Of a DNA stretch of 64,000 nucleotides, positions 58,258 to 64,000 are shown piece after piece (positions within the stretch are counted from its first letter, which is position 1; each line of letters begins with the position of its first letter). Below the pieces are notes generated by a model. It had not been told where the DNA came from and searched no databases. It saw only the letters and a program-made list of their open reading frames with translations. The position numbers and the translations under genes are program-made. Origin of the DNA: Rhipicephalus microplus (taxonomy: Eukaryota; Arthropoda; Arachnida; Ixodida; Ixodidae); the NCBI RefSeq assembly GCF_043290135.1, contig NC_134702.1, positions 193,844,491 to 193,908,490 of the forward strand. The letters run 5' to 3'.

Positions 58258-58379
58258 CTACGCCTCTCGAGAGTGGCAAATCACCAGCCCAACTGCTGCT
58301 GGGATTCGAGCCCCGGACAAGGTTGTCCGCCCACTTTCCAGCAGGGGCAGTGCCTGCAGAGGCCGAGGCTACCCGAGAA
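58258..58379 (-). mobile_element. 122-bp SINE-like insert (family F), copy 2
   Basis: Inverted relative to copy 1 with a better box B (GGGCTCGAATCCCAGC). Inserted between protease and RT of the same gypsy. Confidence 0.65.
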
Positions 58380-59328
58380 CTACCTTTTTTAGAATCACGC
58401 TAACTGATGAACCCGTGTCGATCAGCATCCGCAGTGTCCTGCTGCCCCAGACAAGGCTCCGTTCGATGGGCCGTGTATCTGGCTGTTCAACGTTGTTCTG
58501 GGCAGCTAGGGCAGAAAGAATTTCCTCCTTACTGTCCTCTGCTTCCAGAAGCTCTCTGAGCGCGTACGATCCTTGACGGCCACTGCGCCTGCGCTGGCAC
58601 ATCCTAGCCAAGTGTGCTTTAGTGCCGCACTTGTGGCACACCTTCCCGACATGCTGACATTTGTGGTCTGAGTGGTTGGAGCCGCACCTCGAGCACGTTT
58701 GACGCGGTGTGCTTGTGTCGTACCCGCTGCCTCTTTTTTGTCCGCTGCTACGACGCCTTTGAACCAGGTGCACGTTACCCGCGTCGTTCTCGCCGTTTAC
58801 ATCTTTCATGGTCCGGACGTTATGGGCAGCTGTTTCTGACTACATGGCGAATTCCTCAGCTTCCTGCACAGTCAGCTTCCTTTGGATCAGCAGAAACCGC
58901 CTGGCCTCATCCCGTATGCCGCACACTATCCTGTCACGTAACATTCTGTTCAGAAAGCTGCCGAAGTTGCAGTCTTTTGCAAGACGTCGCAAGTCTGCGA
59001 CAAAATCTTTGACCGTCTCATTGTCTTATTGCCTCTACACAAAAAATGCGTGACTTGCCGCTGTCTCGTTCACCTGTGGCTTGTAGTGTTCTTTCAACAC
59101 CTTGGAGACGTCTTCGCACGTCAGGCTGTTCACGGGCGTCGACGGGCATCGTCCTTGAATGACTCGAACAACGCTGTCACTGAGTGAGGCTACCAAGAGT
59201 GCCCGATGCTTTGAGGAGTCCGTGATATCATTGCCTTCAAAGCAGGCCTCGAGACGGACCTGGTAGGCATCCCAGCTGTACGCTGCCTCGTCAAACTCCA
59301 GCGACCTTGGTCCCACTGTCGTCACCAC
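58380..59328 (-). pseudogene. Gag and protease of the old gypsy
   Basis: The Gag N-terminal part (59328-59035) reads LEFDEAAYSWDAYQVRLEAC, typical of gypsy Gag; no ATG is seen at its start. After stops, the nucleocapsid part (58809 down) has two zinc knuckles, CSRCGSNHSDHKC and CHKCGTKAHLARMC. The protease motif MLIDTGSSVSVI follows at about 58430. The frame is cut by the SINE-like insert at 58379. Confidence 0.82.
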
Positions 59329-59502
59329 TGAAGCGAGGCAACGTAGTGGCTACACGAACTGAACAGTTTATTCCTTGATACATGTTCTTTTTTATGTGAG
59401 AAATCAGGTGAGACACGAGTGACAGCCGAGTACGTCGGGGCTGGCGTGCTAGCTAATGATACGGGGATGGGCAGGTGATAGTGGTTTATTGCCAACGCTG
59501 CA
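59329..59502 (-). repeat. 5' LTR of the old gypsy
   Basis: TGCAGCGTTGG...CTCGCTTCA, 174 bp. GTGGTGACGACAGTGGGA follows, a possible primer-binding site that runs into the gag frame. Confidence 0.75.
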
Positions 59503-61079
59503 CATGAGCTCTGCATTTAGGGTACCTCGGCATGGTCTGGACCAGAACAGGCAGGAAACGACGCCCTGATGTGACATGGCTCGGCGCCACCGATGCAGAA
59601 CACGCGCCGAGAGCAGGATCGGGCACGGTCAACGTAGACGCGTCCACCAGAAGCCCCTCGGAAAAATGCAGAGTGGGGACTAGCTCTGGAATCCCGGCTG
59701 TCACGCTCGGCAGGTGCACCTCCGGTGGACGGCTAACAGAAGCAGTATCCCAGAGATCATATCCAGGTGGAAGAAACAGTCGATGGCTTCAGTAAAATAT
59801 GACTGGCCAATCTACAAGGCCAAGGCTCTTGGCACTAAATGTATAATGTTTTGCAATGTTCTCTTTATATTAATAATTGTCATAGTAGACGAAAAGCAAA
59901 TAATGTCTTTGCATACTAGCTTTAAATTTTCACTTGAAGCGTTCTTCTTAGGTGTGACCACCATGGCATATGGAAATGGTGCATTACTTTCGTAGAGTGT
60001 TGCACAGTCGGTTCGGTTGAGTTATGTGTTTACTTTGTGTTATGCACGCTCTCCTCCGGAACATGCCTAATATAAACCTCAGCGTAAGCTACCTTAATTT
60101 CTGAGTTCATGTAAATAGCCTAAACTGAAATTGTGAGCTGTTTTGAAAGAAGTGGTAAATGCAAATAACAGTTAAGCCATCTGCATATGCAGTTTGACTG
60201 TAGTTAGGTTACCATTTGCGAATGAAAAAAAAGATAATGCCAGAAAAATTGTGAGAGCACAGATCTCACATTTCAATCCTGAGTTTTTACCTCATCCCTT
60301 TATGCGAACACCAAATAATATCAAACTGTGTGGCCTGTATTGTTCCACTTCATCCTTTCAACAATAATTTTCATAGTGTCATTCCACTCCGTGCACGCAT
60401 AGTACTGTCATACCAAGGTTAATGAACGTTTTGTTCTTCCTCCAGGAACCTCATGTGCGTATTGGCGCTTCATAATCGATGCAAAAGCACAACACTAGCA
60501 GTAAATTGCTACATATTGTGAAATTGAAACTTATACTTGTTAAATTTCCCTTCGTTTCAAATATAGGCACAAACAAGCGAGCCAGATGTTTGTGACTCGA
60601 GCATGTTACAGATCAAACTTGGACTCCGAAGATTCAGACGCGCGCAAAAAGAAGGGACGCAGGAAAAGAAAGAGAAAAGATTTTTCCTAAAGTGATGACA
60701 GCGCATGCAGTTCAATGAATTCAACTACTCCGAGTAAAGTGTTTCCTTATTCGCCTTTTCGCTAGTCTCATCAAAAGGATTTTTTGCTGGCTTGTTGATT
60801 CGATTGAGATCTTGGAGATTTGCTTCCAAAGGGGTGCCTTTAACCTTTTTATTGTACATTTTTGTTCTGAACCTTTTCGAACATAACATTTGCACAGCAC
60901 ATTTACGTAGTTTTACCATGCACTCACATGTATTCTTTATGGTGGGCTGACTTTACTGTGTGCTAAGTATCAAAAAGTTTCAGTTTCTGCTGCTTAAGGT
61001 ATCTGTTTTTCATGTTCATACTTTAGCAATTGTTGCTACGCAAATTTTAATAATAGTGCAGAACAACAAAGTACAGTAA
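59503..61079. other. Mostly unassigned, with coding-like patches
   Basis: Flanks the old gypsy on its 5' side. 59792-59836 encodes VKYDWPIYKAKALGT, which looks like a protein segment, and 60567-60765 looks like a last exon (listed separately). The rest is AT-rich without features. Confidence 0.4.
60567..60765 (+). pseudogene. Possible terminal exon relic (acidic-then-basic tail)
   Basis: A pyrimidine-rich stretch ending ATATAG precedes the frame, like a splice acceptor. The frame reads ...NLDSEDSDARKKKGRRKRKR, KDFS, TAA (60688-60690), then continues in the same frame as SDDSACSSMNSTTPSKVFPY to TAG 60763-60765. Codon content on both sides of the TAA looks protein-like, so the TAA may be a nonsense change. 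The phrase VKYDWPIYKAKALG 750 bp upstream may belong to the same gene. No family assigned. Confidence 0.3.
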
Positions 61080-62225
61080 TCAGGTTCGCGCATGAAATGA
61101 CTTGAGGAGCTCTACATAAAAAACATTTGATCCAGCACGGCGGCGTTGAGAGTTCATAATGCCGTCGGGAACATTCTTGTAGGCGAGTGGGCCGAGATGT
61201 CGAACTAAGTATGATCCGAAGTACCGTCGCAGAAGTTTTTCACTGAGCCCACGTTGCGTATCAGCGTCCATACTCAGACACAGTCCCCGGGCTGGTATTC
61301 CACGAAGCTTCGTCGAAGATTGTACCGGCGGCTGTCGATCACTTACTGATTCTTGTTGTGCAGACGGGTAAGTTAACGATCTTCGTCAGCGCGCTGAAGG
61401 TAGGCGGTGACGTCGAGGTTCTCTTCGTCAGCAACGTTTGGAAGCAGAGCGTCAAGGTCGTCGCCAGACTCCTTCTATAGACCAACTTGTACGGCGTGAT
61501 CTGCGTCGATTCTTGGATGGCAGTATTGTACGCTTGGTCACGTACGGAAGGATTTTATCCGACGAGTTGTGCTCGATGTCGAAGTACATGGCCCGTATAT
61601 CAGCCATGGTTCTATTAATACTTTCGGTGAGGCCATTGGTCTGTTGATGGTGGGCAGTGGTTTGTCGGGGACTTCTCTGGCTGTGCCTCAGGATCGCCTC
61701 AGTTAGGTCCACCGTAAAATCCGTACTTCTATCAGCATTAGGGCCTGTGGAGCTCCGTGATGCAGAACGGTGTTTTCCATGAAGAACCTTCCACCCTAGG
61801 AGGTACTGTCTTTGGGCAGGGCATTTGTCTCGGCGTAGCGTGTGAGGTAGTCAGTAGCTACGACGATATATTTGTTCACGGATTTCTGCGTAGGGAACGG
61901 CCCAAGTAAAACCATTCCGATTCGCTGGAATGCTCGGCGAGGGGGTTCGATGGGCTGGAGAAGTCCAGCTGGACTAGTCGGCGAAGTCTTTCGTCGGTGA
62001 CAGTCGCGGCAGGTCTGAAAGTAACCAGTGTCATCTACGCCAAGTCGTGCCCAGTAGTACTTTTCTTGTAATCTTACGAGTGTACGGGAAACACCGAGGT
62101 GTCTAGCTGTCAGGTTGTCGGGTTGAGCTTGAAGTAGTTCTGTCCTCACTTCTGAAGGAACCACAAGAAGGTGTCCGGCTTGAAGGGGCGAGAAATTCTT
62201 CTTAAAGAGAACGACTTCAGTCCTC
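61080..62225 (-). mobile_element. Ty3/gypsy integrase relic
   Basis: Reading minus: the zinc-binding region (about 62100-61990) retains CRDCHRRK but has lost one His. The core start reads RIGMVLLGPFP with Val where the first catalytic Asp belongs (GMDLLGP). Broken frames follow; QQTNGLTESINRTMADI (about 61650-61600) contains the catalytic Glu region. The C-terminal domain (61271-61080) has KLLRRYFGSYLVRHLGPLAY. The upstream part is cut off by repeat X at 62236; no LTR seen. Confidence 0.8.
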
Positions 62226-62235
62226 TATTCAGTCC

Positions 62236-64000
62236 TCTGAAACTTTTAGGGGTGCAGCTCCTCATAGCAGCACCCGTTCGTCCCTCGTAGTCGTAGTGTG
62301 TTACCATTGTTACATTTTGACCTCCAAGGTGGTGCTGGTGAGAGATTTCTTCTGTGCGTTGTTGAACGATAAAAAATTCACAGCGTGCGCGTTAACTAAA
62401 AGCAGAATGCCCCTGTCTCTCATTCCCCCTCAGCAGCCATTGGCATGTTCACTCTAAGGCAAAAGGGTGTTAAAAGGGTGATCGGTTCGTCCTTTTGGGG
62501 ACTAATCGGGCTGCCACAACCTTTAATCTCTTTAAGGACTAACGGCACCGGGTCTAACAGTTAGTCTCCAGAGATGAGCTCAAGAGACTAACATTTATTC
62601 CTCACACTTACACCTTAGTGAGTAACTGTTAGTCTCACAATTCACCTCAAAGGACTAACATTAAGTCCTCACGTTTGCATCTTATCGAGCAACTGTTAAT
62701 CTCCACATTTACACCTTACCGGGCAACCGTTAGTCCTCAAAGTCACCTTGCCGGATGAATGGTTGATCCACTCAAATACTCTCATCGGATCAACTTTTTG
62801 TCCCCAGTTCAAACATTATTTTTTGTTTATTTTTCGCCAAGTCTGATACTGTTTTAGCCTGTTTTTCTGCGCAGTGAGCAACAAACAGCGCAGAAAAGAA
62901 CACGCGAAAAAGTAGTTAGACGCTTATGTGTAACTGGTTTCACAGTCACGGCAACAACGAACGACAAAAGTGAGACCTCGAAATCTTTTATTTTTCTACA
63001 TACACATGAAGTTTCTCCATTCTTTTAAGTCAAATCATGGTGAAGTGTACAAGTCCAGTCTCGTTGTCAAATCTTGTTCACTCCTCGGGGAGCTTTTCCG
63101 ACGGAAGTGATAGATGACAGGCATTGCAGACGCCACCGCACGCAGCCTTCTGCCTGTTGTGTTCCCACGGCTGCACGTACAATAATATAGTAAATATAGT
63201 TAGACACACGTGACAAAAGATGAAGATGCACGCTTATGACAAGTACGTGCGCGTTAATAAAAAAACAAGCGTTGAAATCTGAAACACAAATAACTTTACC
63301 TTCACATCTCGCACAGTCCTTTTGAAGCTGCTCTCACGAAAGAGATGGATGACAGGCATCGCAGACGCCAGCGCACACAGTGTTCAGCACACTGTGTGCC
63401 CACGGCTACACAATAAGTATGTAAAATAGTCAGTCACACGTCACAGAGGATCAATACAAATGCATATGAGAAATACGTTCAAGGTGAAATGAAAATATAC
63501 GTGAGATATGACTTGCTAATAAATTCACCGTGATGTCACATATCGCCAAAGACCCATTTCGATCCCCGTAGAGCAACAGCTTAAGAGCGGCGGCTGCAGC
63601 CGAAACTCCGCGAACCTCCGTGCCGCTAACAAGTCGGCGAATCCTAAGCGAGTAACGTCGTTTAGCTCGAACAAGCGAATGCGAGACCAAACACGGCGTT
63701 GCACGCGGATTGTCTGCCGCCAGCGAACTTCGAACAGGAAAGCTAGCGTACGCTTCGCCGCCACCACGAACAGCGCCGAGCTGGTTTAGAGCTAGCGCCG
63801 AAGAAATCGACAGTAATGCGGCCTTTTCCACAAACTCGAGAGAGTGCAGCGCGCAAACGCGAGTCCGCCACCGCGGCCAGCGGACAGTGCCGAGCTGTTT
63901 GCGACCAACTGCAATGGCGACCGATTTTCAGTGAGTTCCGACGCTAGCGAATGCCCCGCCAGCCCGTGCTGGTGCAATTACAGCGCGCGACATACTACAA
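62236..64000. repeat. Repeat X, copy B (runs off the window)
   Basis: Matches 41000-42269 joined to 48145-48660 and lacks the gypsy; the pre-insertion site GAGATATGACTTGC is at 63502-63515. Has the same tandem ~230-bp duplication and the same minus-strand open frame (63451-63831). Abuts the gypsy integrase relic, so it probably inserted into that element. Confidence 0.8.

Larger units (their letters stand above)
54658..59502 (-). mobile_element. Ty3/gypsy retrotransposon, old, with nested inserts
   Basis: Minus-strand element with gag, protease, RT, RNase H and integrase between two short LTRs. Flanks are TCATG and CCATG (minus strand), four of five bases matching. It carries an RTE fragment (55844-56607) in the integrase and two 122-bp SINE-like inserts (55247-55368 and 58258-58379). 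Numerous stops; LTRs about 85% alike by eye, so older than the gypsy at 42-48 kb. Confidence 0.88.

Noticed and set aside
54658..59502. Retroviral env or endogenous retrovirus
   Set aside because: All four gypsy-type elements end after integrase with no env-like frame; hydrophobic residues after 47705 lie in the region before the 3' LTR and have no surface-protein features.

Overview
This window looks like nuclear DNA of a hard tick (Ixodidae), probably a metastriate such as Rhipicephalus or a relative. The main reason is the tRNA-derived SINE resembling the tick family I know as Ruka, seen five times plus one fragment. The other tRNA-derived SINEs, the tetranucleotide microsatellites and the RTE, CR1-like and Ty3/gypsy retroelements fit that assignment. 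I see no intact host gene, no rRNA and no free-standing tRNA gene. The window is a mosaic of nested, mostly dead transposable elements separated by AT-rich sequence that I cannot classify. The species assignment is an inference.

Layout. 1-13.5 kb: scattered SINEs and two copies (76-810, 12049-13543) of a family that combines a conserved end, a tetranucleotide microsatellite and, in the larger copies, a ~145-bp tandem core. 13.7-18.6 kb: an almost full-length CR1/Jockey-type LINE with two 5' monomers, a CRE+TATA+initiator promoter, a 2A-like peptide in ORF1, and a 0.6-kb element inserted in ORF1. 18.6-29 kb: sparse relics (truncated SINE, a 300-bp inverted-repeat element, LINE tails). 29-33.3 kb: a third copy of the microsatellite/core family, a tRNA-derived SINE and a 5'-truncated RTE LINE. 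34-39 kb: an unusual SINE, long (AC)n/(TA)n tracts and a 5'-truncated gypsy. 41-48.7 kb: an unclassified repeat ('repeat X') split by a 5.9-kb gypsy with 239-bp LTRs and an ATATG target duplication; that gypsy itself carries the same 0.6-kb element. 49.7-54 kb: SINEs and a minisatellite. 54.7-59.5 kb: an older minus-strand gypsy broken by an RTE fragment and two inverted copies of a 122-bp SINE-like insert. 61-62.2 kb: gypsy integrase relic. 62.2-64 kb: second copy of repeat X, which lacks the gypsy and so preserves the pre-insertion site.

The most interesting object is the 0.6-kb element at 14841-15464 (minus) and 45891-46498 (plus). Both copies carry three perfect heat-shock elements (nGAAnnTTCnnGAAn), then a TATATATA box and, 32 bases on, a TCAGT initiator, a 46-codon reading frame and splice-donor-like GTAAGT motifs. 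It looks like a mobile heat-shock-type promoter with its first exon. Next are the 2A-bearing LINE with its duplicated promoter monomer, and the microsatellite/145-bp-core family, whose terminal hairpin appears to be kept by compensating changes.

Limits: boundaries come from eye alignment of copies within this window. Family names rest on recognised motifs and memory, not searches. Percent identities are approximate.
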